Source: Turnera subulata
Lineage: Eukaryota > Streptophyta > Magnoliopsida > Malpighiales > Passifloraceae
DNA length: 64,000 bases
NCBI GenBank assembly: GCA_028386065.3
Contig: JAKUCV010006168.1
Location: 24,635 to 88,634 of the forward strand
Direction of reading: 5' to 3'
Shown here piece after piece: positions 31,729-43,133 of this stretch (positions are counted from its first letter, which is position 1; every line of letters starts with the position of its first letter). Under the pieces are notes generated by a model. It did not search any database and had not been told where the DNA came from. It was given only the letters and a program-made list of their open reading frames with translations. The position numbers and the translations under genes are program-made.

Positions 31729-33621
31729 ATCTCTTCCTTTTTATGATGACAAACTCGTGTTGATTTCTGCAAAACTAGGATTAGACAAAGTTCATAAACA
31801 GTTTATAATCTCCCTATTTTTGGTTGCTCCCCTTATATAAAACAATTTTGTGATTCGACAAGGATATTTCAAATTCAAAGATATAGTCACATTTGGCTTA
31901 TAATGGCCAACTAATGTGAATTTCATTTTGTCATTCAAGCCAAAAACTCCCCCTCTGATTCTCAATTCCTGCATGAGAGATTAATCGAGTATATAATGAA
32001 GTAGCGCAACAATCTCATTTTTAAGTATGGTTTTTAATAAAAACCATAACGCAGTCATAAGTGTAGTTTTGTTAAAAACCATATATAGCAAGTGTGGTTT
32101 TAGCAAAACCACATAAATATTCTGCATACTCCAAAATTCAACTACATTTCTCCCTCTTTTGTCAACAATAAAAAGGGATTATAACCAAAATAGCATAAGT
32201 GTGGTTCAGGAACCATACCACATTTCCTGCATAAGATCAATATGTATATTTTTTCTCCTCTTTGGCATCAACAAACAAGGGATATTAACCAAAATAGCAC
32301 AGCATGTAAGAACATAATATCCATCATTCATGCAGAAGTAAATATCCAAAAGATAGAAGCCACGATAAAAACCATATAACAAAACCATATATGAAAACAT
32401 AATATAAACTAGATGCAATGCATGAACCTAGGAGCATCAGATATTGAAGAGGTTTCATTTTTCATCAGAATAAGCTGGTTGCATAGCAAAAAAGATCTAA
32501 TTAAACTTCTCCATCGCATTATCTTCAAGTGTGTTCAAATCCTTGTGCAAAGCTAGACATTTTTCTTCACAAATCAAACCTGAGTCGTGCGATCATCATA
32601 CTTAGCACCCTTTGCACTGATTATCTTCTTGATCTCAAATTCTTCCTCAACATTTAGTTTCTTTCCCATTTTAATCAATAGAATCAGTGCGAATGAGAAA
32701 ATAAGATTTGGTTGGTACCAAACCAAACCTCTTTGCAAGATTAGGAGACCATGACACTGCTCCTTGTAAGTGGCCATGTGGTGGAGGATTAGATTAGTAT
32801 AGCCCACAGAACTTTTCTTCAACACGCTAGTAAGAAACCGCTCGTTTTGTTCCTTGATAGTTTTCTGATACTATGGTCGCAAAAAAGACCATCCTAGTTA
32901 TAGCATGTATATGATTGTACTGATCATTGGATTCAAGTTCTTGTACTCCCCCTACTTTCTTGACCTCTCAAAGAGTATTTTCCTCAATTTAGCATCAGTA
33001 GGTGCTCCATTGATATTAGTTGGCTTTCGGGAAGACACATAAAAAATTCTTAATAGTATCCTTCTTTTAGTATCTTCCTCTTGATACCTCACCAACCTCT
33101 TCATCACCAGCATGTTCATTTTTGGAATCTTCATTATCTTCATTCTCCTTACTGATGGTTTTCTCAGAATCGTCAACATCATCAACTTCTTCAGTTCTCA
33201 CTCGTTCCTCGATTTCTCAACATCTCTTGCCTCTTTAGCTATGTATCTGGTCCCTCCAGCAACCAGATCTTACAACTTCTGTGTTTCAAAGGCAACTTTC
33301 TCCAAATTAGTCCGCATATCCTTTTCCAGATCCTCAGGTGGTATAGTCTCATCTGCCAACAATTCAGAAAATAAATCACCAAGTTCCTTCTTCTTTTTCA
33401 ATAATCATTGAACATTAACCGTATTGCCACTGCTAGAAGGTTTTTCCGAAAACCAGATCTCCTTTCCTGATAATTGCAGGATTTGTATAGATAGTTTCTC
33501 CTAAAACTAGATTTTCTCTACTTTTGCCTTTTTGCCTTTCTGATGACATAAATTCCTCTTGAACATGTCTTCATCTGCTAGTATGCTTAGTGTTTGTGTG
33601 TGAGTGTTGTGATGCACTATA
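31729..33621 (-). other. region between pol and 3' LTR of SIRE-like Copia
   Basis: About 1.9 kb lies between the end of RNase H and the 3' LTR. Degenerate minus-strand frames at 32574-32825 and 32952-33185 include an acidic stretch and could be the remains of the additional ORF that SIRE-type elements carry here. No domain is recognised. The part next to the LTR (about 32020-32440) is studded with short TGGTTT...AAACCA-type inverted repeats. Confidence 0.5.
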
Positions 33622-33799
33622 CTAATGTATGAGTATGCATGAACACAAAACAAATATGAAAGTGTGGTTTAAGCAGCAACCAGATAAGCACAGAAAAATA
33701 AGGCAAAGGAAGATTCGAAGTTCAAGCTTGATTTTGATGAAATGATCCTCCTTGAGTGGCTTTGTAAAGAAGTTATCAAGTTGATTCATAGGTCTAGAG
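33622..33799 (-). pseudogene. Copia RNase H C-terminal end
   Basis: The minus strand gives SRPMNQLDNFFTKPLKEDHF. NFFTKPLKEDHF is the conserved end of Copia RNase H, whereas SRPMNQ belongs to the start of the reverse transcriptase region. Nearly the whole reverse transcriptase and RNase H has therefore been deleted, with a junction inside the CAACTT words of the two parents. Confidence 0.8.
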
Positions 33800-33804
33800 A
33801 TCAC

Positions 33805-34881
33805 TATTAGCCTAAACATGTGTTAAGTGCTTAATTAAGTAATTAATTAAGACTAATCTTATTTAGTATATTTCTGATGATTATTCAATGGTTATATTAT
33901 TATTTTGATGATTAAAAAACAGTATGGAAAGTCCTTGTGTGTTTTAAGCATTTGTAGAAAATTTGGTTTCTGGCAGAAACCAAATACCGTGAAGATTTGG
34001 CTTCAGCGTGGCTTTTCCGTCGAACCAAAATGTCGCTGTCTGGGCAGTTGGAGAAGTGGTCCCGAAATGTAGCTGAGTTTTGTGCAATTAAAGCAACAGA
34101 TTTACTTGGTCTCCAAGAGTCAACTAATGGTAAAAAAAATGGTCCTCACACACTCTTTCATGCCTCAACGAGCTGGTAGTCTCCACTTCCATTTTTGGAG
34201 ATACTTTTTGAAGATTAAAAGAACAATTTATATCAAAGTAATTACCAGTTATGGTTCAACCAACAGCCAAATGTTGACAGTTCTTCAATGAAGAAAGAAG
34301 TCAACTTGTGCGCCACCTGGAAGCAATCTAGCCGTTGGAATACACTCCTCCCCATCCTTAAAATCTATAAATAGAGGATTGAAGCCTCACAGTAAATCAA
34401 CCTAGCTATTCAAGAGATTCTAAGTTGAGAAAAAAGTGAGATATTCTTGTGCTTAATTTGTGTAACTTCTTGAGTGAGTCACTCAGGAAGGTTTGCCTTG
34501 AGGTTGTAATCAGAAGGATTAAGGGATAATCTTGTTGGGTAGACAAAGCTAGGTTCAGCTTTGGGTTAGGTTTAGCAAGTTCAGCCTGCAAAAACTTGTG
34601 TACCAGAGGTTATTTGGCTCGTCTGTAATTGCCAAATTAGTAGATAGTTTAGAAATCCTAAAGGGGGGACCTTTAGGTAGTGGATGTACTCCTGAGTGGG
34701 AAACCACTATAAATTGCCTGTTTTCTTTGGTTTCCTGTATTCATCTTTGTATTTCATTCAAGTTTCACATTTGGCTTCTGTGTTGAGCCAAATCACAGAA
34801 AACCCGAAAAATAGAAAAAGCTGATTCAACACCCCCCCCCCCCCCCCCCCCCCCTCTTTTTTAGCCTTCTCTGGGCCAACA
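33805..34881 (+). mobile_element. solo LTR (SIRE-like Copia) inserted in the Copia pol
   Basis: This 1,077-bp LTR is flanked by a perfect 5-bp target-site duplication ATCAC (33800-33804 and 34882-34886). It ends GGCCAACA and begins TATTAGCC, a two-base change from the expected inverted TGTTGGCC. It carries a plus-strand TATA box TATAAATAG at 34366-34374, a hairpin TTTGGTTTCTGGCAGAAACCAAA near 33963, and a run of 23 cytosines at 34832-34854. No internal region is present, which indicates LTR-LTR recombination after insertion. Confidence 0.88.
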
Positions 34882-34886
34882 ATCAC

Positions 34887-35510
34887 ATCTTTTAAGTTGG
34901 TTTAGCTCTTCCTGCATGGCCATGACCTAATTTTTGTCAATGCTTTCCTCTTTTGCATTCATGGGTTCCATTTGCGATAGGAAAGCAAGATGTGTGTTTT
35001 CATTGTGCCATGAGGATCTTGTAGTTACTCGTCTTGTGATGTCACCGAGAATATCCTCAATTGAATGCTCTCTGGGCATACGAATGTCACCAAGAGTGTG
35101 TTTTGAAGTGGGTCCTTGTTCTGCCACATTTGGTTTTTCATCAACCATGAGTGGTAGCATATCTGGTTCCTGAGGAGGTAATTGTGGTTGAATCAATTCA
35201 GGAAGTTCCTCCTCTTTCTCTCCAGATTGACATGGTGTGACATGTGGTTGATCCTCTGGTGCAAAATCTGCATCTTCGTCATCACTTGCACTATATGGGT
35301 AAATCTCATTAAAAACAACATGTATGGTTTCTTCAACAACCAGAGTTCGCTTGTTAAAGACACGATAAACTTTGCGAATTGAGAGAGTATTCAAGAAACA
35401 CAAAAACATCCGATTTAGTATAAAATTTATCCAAACTGCCCTTAGGATTAAGAATGTAACACTTAGAACCAAAAACACGAAAGTAACTAATACTTGGTTT
35501 CTTATCAAAC
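34887..35510 (-). pseudogene. Copia pol segment: integrase end, linker, reverse transcriptase start
   Basis: The minus strand reads FRVFGSKCYILNPKG (end of integrase), YRVFNKRTLVVEET, an acidic linker (SASDDEDADF), then AMQEELNQLKRCD at the start of the reverse transcriptase region. In-frame stops are present. It joins 51303 on one side, where the Athila element interrupts it, and 33799 on the other, where the solo LTR interrupts it. Confidence 0.85.
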
Positions 35511-35515
35511 CATAT

Positions 35516-37617
35516 TGATGCGTGTCTGCTATCTTGCAAGTGCACAGGGTTGTTGTAGTACTTTTATCAAGGTCGTATCCACAGGGACTGGGTTGAATCT
35601 TTTTTCCCTCAATTTCGGACAAACTAGACTTGAAAACAATTAAACAAGAGTGGATTGGATGATTAATGATTAAAACTAAAAGTGAGCAGTAAGGTAAATA
35701 TAACAGCAATCAAGCGAGGAAGAGATCAGGAATGGTGAGTTCTTAGGCATCCGGGGTCCACATGTCCTGATTTATGCTTATAAATTGCTCAACAGCATCA
35801 TCACAGGCTGAGCCTGTGGATGAGGCTGTGACTAATTGGATGTCTTGTCGGGGCTCCCAACCTGAGGTACTATCAACAGCTTTCGATCTTATTAATAGTT
35901 CCTTAAGCTTCCATCTACTCCCTGTCACTAGAGTAAACGTCCACTTAAGGATGAAGTTTAATGTTGGTGCTAATACCCACAGTCTCTCCCTATCTTCTTT
36001 CGAATGTCCAAGGAGTAAAGGCTGACTATTGTAGGTCTAGCACTCCTGGCTTCTCCTTTCGGTCCTTCACCAGGCTGCTACTAAACTAAGAATATGCCAC
36101 CCAATAATCAATCAAGAATCAAACTAGGGGTTGTGTTATCTCTTGACTATACTGTCACGGAATGAAGCACAGCCTGATGCTGTCGACAGCAAGGGAGTCA
36201 ATTATAGGATTGGTTCCTGCAGGTGCTCGCAACCTAACTGTAACCATTTGCTTTCGCTCACTGGTGCCTCCATGGTTGTCATCTTCCATGTGCTTTCGCA
36301 TTAGTCAAACTCAGGGGATTAAGATTGGTGTTGAGGCTAATTCCTCAATTAGTTTCTAACCCGTCACAAGCTAGAAGACTAAGTGTTTGCTATTGTTGTT
36401 CTAGTAGCTATGGTTTCTCCTTTCGGTCCTTCACCTAGCTTCCTGTGTTCATGCATGGGTTTGATCAGAACCTAGACATGGAGAAAGCTCTCAACAACTA
36501 AAGCAAGAAATATGGTTAAGAACATGAGCAATTTTATTTCGCAAAAATCAGATACATGCTTCCCTCTTCAACGTAAGAAGGGGTTGTTTAGTTCATAATC
36601 AAGGTTACAGAAACAATGGAAGAATGGATTGGCATAGTGTTTTTGAATAATCTGGAGGTTAGGGGCAACGCGGTTTCTGCCTAGAAAGGCTGCAGAACCG
36701 TGTTTTCCTTTGAACCCTTGGTGTTTCTAGGTCCCACCTCTGTTCTAAGGAATTCTGCAACTAAGGAATTTCTGGTGTTGATCCGGAGGATATCTCCATT
36801 CTTTCTCTTCTTCTCTTCTCCCTTTTTGTAGATGCATCTCCTTTCTTTTCCTTCTCCCAACTTGCTGGAGAGCATGGGTGTTTGGGCAAGTTGGCTCGTC
36901 AGTTCCTTCATCGTGTATGTCAGGATAAGAGCCATGGGGAGCGTGATGATATGGTGCAATTCGCTGGTCTGCAGCTTTTCAAAAATAATTGGAGGGAATA
37001 ATGGACTTTTGAGTGGGCAGTCCTCTGGGCATTATATTATCATTCCCACCTGCCACAAGGTCTTCTGAAGTACTCAGGTCGTGTTTTGCAAGCTCCATGT
37101 GCGGGATGAGCAAGTGGTGCAATTTAATATTGTTCCTGCAAATCTGGGTTTTGCAGGACGCACAGCATGAGGCTGTCGACACACAGGCTGAGGCTGTGCA
37201 GGGTTTGTTACAGTTCTTCTTCAACTTTCCCTTCCATTAATTTCTGCTTCTTCTGCCGATGATAAGGTGTCATGAGGACTTCTTGGATCAAAGTTAAGGA
37301 AGCGATCCTCAATGGAAATCTTATGAATTGAAGGTGGTTTGAGGCTTTCAATTGAATTCTCGATGAACAACAGCCTCAGGGACTGGCTCAAGGGTTCTGC
37401 AACAGGCTCTTGCTGTGGCTGATACTGTATCTTCACATTCTTCAATAAAGTCCTCTTGAATTGATTGAAATGCACCTGAAATTGCTAATCATACAGTAAG
37501 GGATGGAAATTGGAGGAATATAGTGGAATATTGCATAGGAGGTATATAATCATAATGAATTTAGAACAATTTGCGTCCAAAATTATGTCCTAAACTATGC
37601 ATATTTCACATGCATCA
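35516..37617 (-). repeat. 3' LTR of Athila element
   Basis: 2,102 bp, partner of 49163-51297. It is rich in the quasi-palindromic word CACAGGCTGAGCCTGTG and relatives (35802-35818, about 36165-36190, 37161-37198). It contains two copies of TCTCCTTTCGGTCCTTCACC (about 36053 and 36416). Confidence 0.92.
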
Positions 37618-39275
37618 AAATACCCCAAACTGAAGATTTTGCTTGTCCTCAAGCAATCAGAAAAAAAATGAAGGCATAGTTTTAGAAAGAAGTAAGGGTA
37701 GTTCCTATGCATCCAAATTTTCATCGGGTTTCTCCCATGTGACGCCTTAATTTAGGATTCCCCTTGTTTTCTTTTAAAAGTGCATCAACTCAAATCAAAT
37801 TCCTTGTCAGTGGTTTCTGTAATTCAAACTTACAGGAATAATTTTGCAACTAACCTCCAATCATCTGTTGTCAGAGGGGTCCTGCCAAAATTATTTTTCT
37901 CGAAGTGAAAATTTTACCTCATATGCAGACCCATTATCCCTTATCTCCACTAATGTGCAACAGTGCTCAAGCAAGGATCTCCAGGACTTTTTTGTGTTGT
38001 ACCGAGGTTAGGGTGATGGTTGTCAATGAATGGTGGTTGGATTGAGCAAATGTTGGAGGTCTGTGAACTTGAAACCTCCAGTTTAATTTGTGAACAGTCT
38101 GAGGCTGTATAGGGACTGTTTGATTCCGTACCCCTTGAGTTTTCATGCTACCCAGAGGCTAAATATATCCTCTTGTTTGAGAAGGAGTGTGATTCATAAA
38201 ACATTTCTTGTCTCCTCATTTCTCCTTCCCATGTCTTTCTTTTCTTCGCCGGATGCCTTATTTTTTTCTTTTCTTTTCTTTTTTTTTTTGGGTTACAGCT
38301 GGGAAGAGAGCAGTACAAGATGTGTGGTAACATTCTGGGTATGTATTTGTTAAGTGCAAACAGTCTCAGATGCTCGATGGGATAGATTCTTGTTCACAGA
38401 CTCATCAACAGGGTGAGGCTGTTGGAATGAAATTGTGCCTTGGCACATGATGGCCCCTGTTTCGGCTTCAAGTGGTTGGGGTGAGGTGAGCAGGGTGAAG
38501 AAATGAATTAGGGCCTTCCTAGTTGGCTCAAATGGGGTTGCAATGGATTGATAAGTGTGGTATGGATTTATGTGGTCTGTTGGTATGCAAAAGATGGCCT
38601 AGATCCTTTCCTTGCTTGAAGAAATCTTACTTGTATTTAGCCTTGACAGGGATAAGGATCTATTCTGAAAGTAGACAGGCAGAGCCTGTGGCATTTTGAA
38701 AACCATTTAGCAAGATTCTTCTTATCCGACAGATTCATGGAGTGCAATTATTTAATTATGCCTGTTCTGCTTGTTTTGGAAATGAGACAAGTCCTGAGAT
38801 TAAAGTATGAGCAGAATTAAATGGAAAAATTAAAGATGCATAAATATAAGGACAGGCTCACACTGTGGAGAAGCAAAATGAAAAATAGATAAGCATTTGA
38901 ATTTGCATTGAATTAATCAGAAAAGTACAGAAGGCATAAAATGGCATTCGCACCCTAAAATACCCCAAACTGAAAATTTGCAGTGTCCTCACTGCTGAAA
39001 CTAAACAAAAGTAAGGTGCAATGCCACAACAAAGACAATCAAAATAAAACACATTACCGAAATTTAAAGACAAAAGGTCTAATGCTAAACACGAAGATAA
39101 ATACCCCAAACTGAAAGTTGTATCCTATGTGGTAGGGGTTAGTCATCCCAAAACTAGACTAGAGGTGCTGAAAAAGATGGAGTTAGCGGCGTTGGCACTT
39201 GTTGCTGGATGGTGGTGGTCCTGCCTGTGGTGACCGCGTCAGTGCACGTGCCATGTTCATCAAATTACTGAGGGT
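37618..39275 (-). promoter_or_regulatory. Athila 3' untranslated region with polypurine tract and two extra copies
   Basis: Immediately inside the 3' LTR the minus strand reads CAGTTTGGGGTATTTT (37618-37633), the Athila polypurine tract. It is preceded by a hairpin TTGCTTG-AGGA-CAAGCAA (37639-37656). A second polypurine-like copy with its own hairpin GCAGTG-AGGA-CACTGC lies at 38957-38995. A third copy without a stem lies at about 39099-39115. No ORF is recognised in this stretch. Confidence 0.75.
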
Positions 39276-41369
39276 TTAGGTTATTTGCACGTGCTGGGCC
39301 ATGTACTGGCTATGGAAGTCACTCATGGCTCTGCCCTGGGTTTGTGTGATGCCACGCACCTTAGTGATGCCCCTGTTAAGGTGTGTGCGTGCTTCTCCCA
39401 AAGAGGAGGTCAGACGCATCTCTTGGGCAGTAATGCTCTCCTGGAGGCGTTGCAGGCGTTCGTTGTGAGCAGCCAAGGTCTGTTGAATGCGGGTTTGGTT
39501 CTGAAGGATGGGGAGGATTTGTTGCCCAATCCAATCCTGCATCTGTTCAAAGATATCCAGCACCTGGTCTCGAGTTACAACATGAGGCTGTGCTTGTTGT
39601 GCGGCAGGCTGCTGGGGCTGTACAGGGTCATGTTCTTCTGGTCCTTGAAGCTGTGGTGCTGGTGGTGCATTGTCTTGCTCTTCAGCCACAGCATTAGGCT
39701 GTTCCTGGTTGTTCTCTTGAGGCTGTGAGGTGGGTAAGTGCATCCTATTGAGGATGCCTCGGTCGATCCAGACGGTTCCGCTAATCAACTCAAAACGATG
39801 TAGAGGAAGGTGGAAATGGCGCTCAATCCTTGTGATGATGCCGGCACCTGGAAGGTATGGTGCCTTCCTTTGTGTGATGAACCTTTGAAGAATGAAGGCG
39901 CCGGTGTTGAGGGGTTGGCGGTGCACCATGCACCAGAGGATGAATAGCTTCTCATGTTGAACAGCCAAGCGACTTCTGTTTCTGTCATAGATACTGTGGG
40001 ACAGGAAGTGCTGTATGATGCGCAGTTCGTGGCTACGGAATGATGTGGCTGAACTGATGGAGGAGTTGTATCCGGGGTCAGTGGAGATGTCATTCCAAAA
40101 TTCCTTCGCGGCAAAGTCTGCTGGCCTCTCTTGGTATCCTTCATGTGGTAGCCTGAGTAACTGATTCAACTGGGCAACGGTGAGAACCCTGTTCTCGTTG
40201 CCCAGACAGAATCGTGCTGTGCCGGGCTCCTGATCCTGTGGTGGCTGGTAGGAGAGTGAACTAGAAAACTCGCTGGTCAGGTCGGCGTAGGTGGGCTCTC
40301 CAAGTGTTGCAAACAGTAACCACCCCACCGGTTGGAAAAATCTGCGCACCCCATTCCTAGCCCCAATGGCTCTGAGTGCATCTATATCCAACCACCGGCT
40401 AACAAGCACTGTCTGGGTCTGTACAAATGCCCAGGCCCGTCGGTGGCTGGCGTTTGCGGGTTGGAAGATGAAGCGCTGAGCAGGGGGTGGTGTGTCCTCT
40501 GCCTCGTCGTCCCCTTGTTCTTCGTCGTCTTCCTCCTTTGTCTCTGCTTCATTGGTGGGTGGTGGTGTGGGTGGTTCGCGAGAGCGATCCTGGTTTCACT
40601 TGGATCGCTCCTTGTTGTTGGTTTGTGGGGTGGTGGGTTGTGTGCGGCGAGATGTGATGGTGGCTTTGGTGGTCGAGCGGGTCCGTGGTCACTTTGGTGG
40701 TCGAAAAACGGTGGCAGGTGTTGAGTGTTCAGAAGGTTGGGGTACAGTCAAGTCGATGATTTCGGGGTCATCGGTGACTCTGTGGTTGTTTTGGCACATT
40801 GGAGGGGTGGGTGTGGTTTCGTCTTCAGGTTGGGGGTCGAGGTTGAGGTCGAGGGCGATGGTGGCGTTGGGGGTTTGTGGTCGCCGGTGTTTGCGGCGGT
40901 ACTGTTGTGTCAGGGTGGTTGTATGGGTCTCTGGTATGGTTTGGGTGTTTGTTTCGGAAGAGGTTGGAGGTGAAAGAAGGGCGAGTAAGGTGGGGGGTGG
41001 TGTGGCGGTGGTAGGTGGGTATAATTGGGCGAAGGCGGTTATGAGTTCGTGCAGGGGAGGGAGGTCAAGGTGTAGTTGCGGTGTTGGTTGGATGGGGAAT
41101 GGTGGCAGCGTTGGTGGGTTGATGTGGAGAGTATGGTGGACGATTTGGAACAGGGGGCAAGTGATGCGAAAAGGGAAGGTGATGGTGGTGATGTTATCTA
41201 GGTTAGAAGATGAGGGTGGAGGATTGGGTGTGTTGTTGTTGTTGTTGTTGGTGGTTGAGTGGGGAAGGTGTTGGGAGTGATTTTTGTGGACGAAGTGTGC
41301 AACGGCAGATTTCTGGAGAAGGAAGATGAGGTAGAGAAGTGAAGGGTAGGGTTTGTCATTTATAGGCAA
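39276..41369 (-). pseudogene. Athila additional ORF downstream of integrase (ATHILA ORF-1-like)
   Basis: One frame runs from 41369 to 39276 with two in-frame TGA codons (40689-40691 and 40596-40598). The C-terminal half (377 residues open) has PTYADLTSEF, FWNDIS and a central helical region, typical of the protein Pfam calls ATHILA ORF-1. It ends in a glutamine-rich and coiled-coil-like segment. The N-terminal half is rich in proline, threonine and asparagine. Its place after integrase is where Athila elements carry their extra, sometimes called env-like, ORF. No signal peptide or membrane segment typical of an envelope protein is evident. The true start codon is not seen. Confidence 0.75.
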
Positions 41370-42052
41370 TTAATGCCTATTCAGAGAAGTTGAGAGGGTG
41401 GGAATGCGAAGGGTTATGTCTGCTGGTAATGATTCGTTGTCGCCCAAAGTGTCAGTTATGTGCCCACTTTTGGTGGAGTGTTATATCCTTTGGCATGGGT
41501 GACACGTGGATGGGAGAAGGAATAATTCTACTGGGTAATTGTGTTATGACGTGTTTAAGGCAAAACTTCCTTATTCTTTATTGCTTTGGGCAGAAAGGTT
41601 GCCACAGGTTGAGCCTATTGCTCATGCTTTCCCAATTTTAGAGTTAGTGTGCGCAAGAGGAAGTTTCTCAGCAGAGAACCTATTCCTAGTCCTACCTATT
41701 AGGATCTTCCCTAATTCTAGAGATTATCAGATGAGGTGTTAGGGTATTATGGAAGATCATCACAGGCTCTGCCTGTGTGAGCCTGTGCAAGCCTAAAAAG
41801 TCCCTTTTTATAAAGAAATGAAGAATGCTTACCGTCAAGAAGGGTATAAATGGACTTCCCTGACCAATTTCTGACTCTGTGATTCCGTTTTCCATCAAAT
41901 TTTAGCATCTGATTGATTAAAAACAAAAGAAACACACAAAAATAACAAAAATAACCAAATGAAAAGCAAAAGAAATTAGAAATTTACCGCACTTGGTGTT
42001 ACCCAAGTATGCGCTTCTTTAATGTCTTTTAGCTGGACTCCATCTTGCTTTG

Positions 42053-43133
42053 CTAGGTGGGAGGTGGATCATGGAGCACCTGAGTCTCCTGATACTCATC
42101 TTTCCTTGTGTGATACAGCTTCAGTCTGTGCCCGTTAACCTTGAATGGTTGAGTCTTCTCATTGTATATTTCCACAGCCCCATGAGGCAAACAGCATGAC
42201 ACTGTGAAGGGGCCAGACTGTCTTGATCGAAGCTTTCCAGGGAAGAGTTTCAGGCGAGAGTTGTAAAGGAGGACTTGATCTCCTTCCTTCATTTTTCTGA
42301 GGTTGTATCCTGCTGTCATGCCACTTCTTCGTCCTCTCCTTGTACAATTTTGCATTTTCATATGCATACAGCGTCAGCTCGTCCAACTCATTCAATTACA
42401 ACAGCCTCTGTTCTCCTACAGCCTGTGTGTCAAAGTTCAGAGCCTTAATAGCCCAATATGCTTTGTGCTCAAGCTCCACAGGAAAATGACAGGCCTTCCC
42501 AAATATAAGGCGGTATGGGGTGGTGCCTATTGGTGCCTTGTAGGCTGTGCGGTATGCCCACAGAGCATCATCGAGTTTTGCTGCTTAGTCCATGCGTGAT
42601 GGTCCCACTGTCTTCTCTAGAATCTGCTTGATTTCTCTACTTGTCACCTCCACTTGGCCACTTGTTTAAGGATGGTAGGGAGTGGCTACCTTGTGTCTGA
42701 TCCCATACTTTCTGAGGAGAGCTTCAAACTGGTGGTTGCAGAAACGGGCTCCTCCATCACTAGTTATTGCTCTTGGGATGCCAAACCGAGTGAAGATGTG
42801 TTTCTTCAGGAACCTTGTCACTGTCTTGGCATCATTGGTTGGGGAGGCAATGGCCTCTACCCATTTCGAGACATAGTCAACTGCTACCAAGATAAAATTG
42901 TTTCCATAAGAACTCGGGAATTGTCCCATGAAGTCTATTCCCCAAACATCGAATAGCTCCACTTCCAGAATTGCTTACTGTGGCATTTCCTGTCTTCTTG
43001 AGATGTTCCCTGTGCGCTGGCACTCCCTGCATGCTACTACCCAATTACGTGCATCCTTAAATAGGATAGGCCAATATAGGCCAGCTTGCAATACTTTGGA
43101 TGCTGTTCTGGTCGCGCCGTGGTGTCCCCCGTA
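42053..43133 (-). pseudogene. Athila integrase, broken
   Basis: This follows the RNase H block in the same frame after a TAG at 43131-43133. It shows the zinc-binding remnant (CRECQR), the core WGIDFMG and ITSDGG...FCN, then the C-terminal region WHD...[13 protein letters not shown]. Stops at 42975-42977 (TAA) and 42666-42668 (TAA) and further downstream, plus a frameshift before 42370, disable it. Confidence 0.85.

Noticed and set aside
38148..38353. ORFs around the T-rich tract in the Athila 3' region
   Set aside because: Low-complexity frames on both strands with no conservation.
40492..41280. 262-codon plus-strand ORF rich in valine and glycine
   Set aside because: It is antisense to the low-complexity N-terminal half of the Athila extra ORF. 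Its composition is the mirror of the proline/threonine-rich frame.
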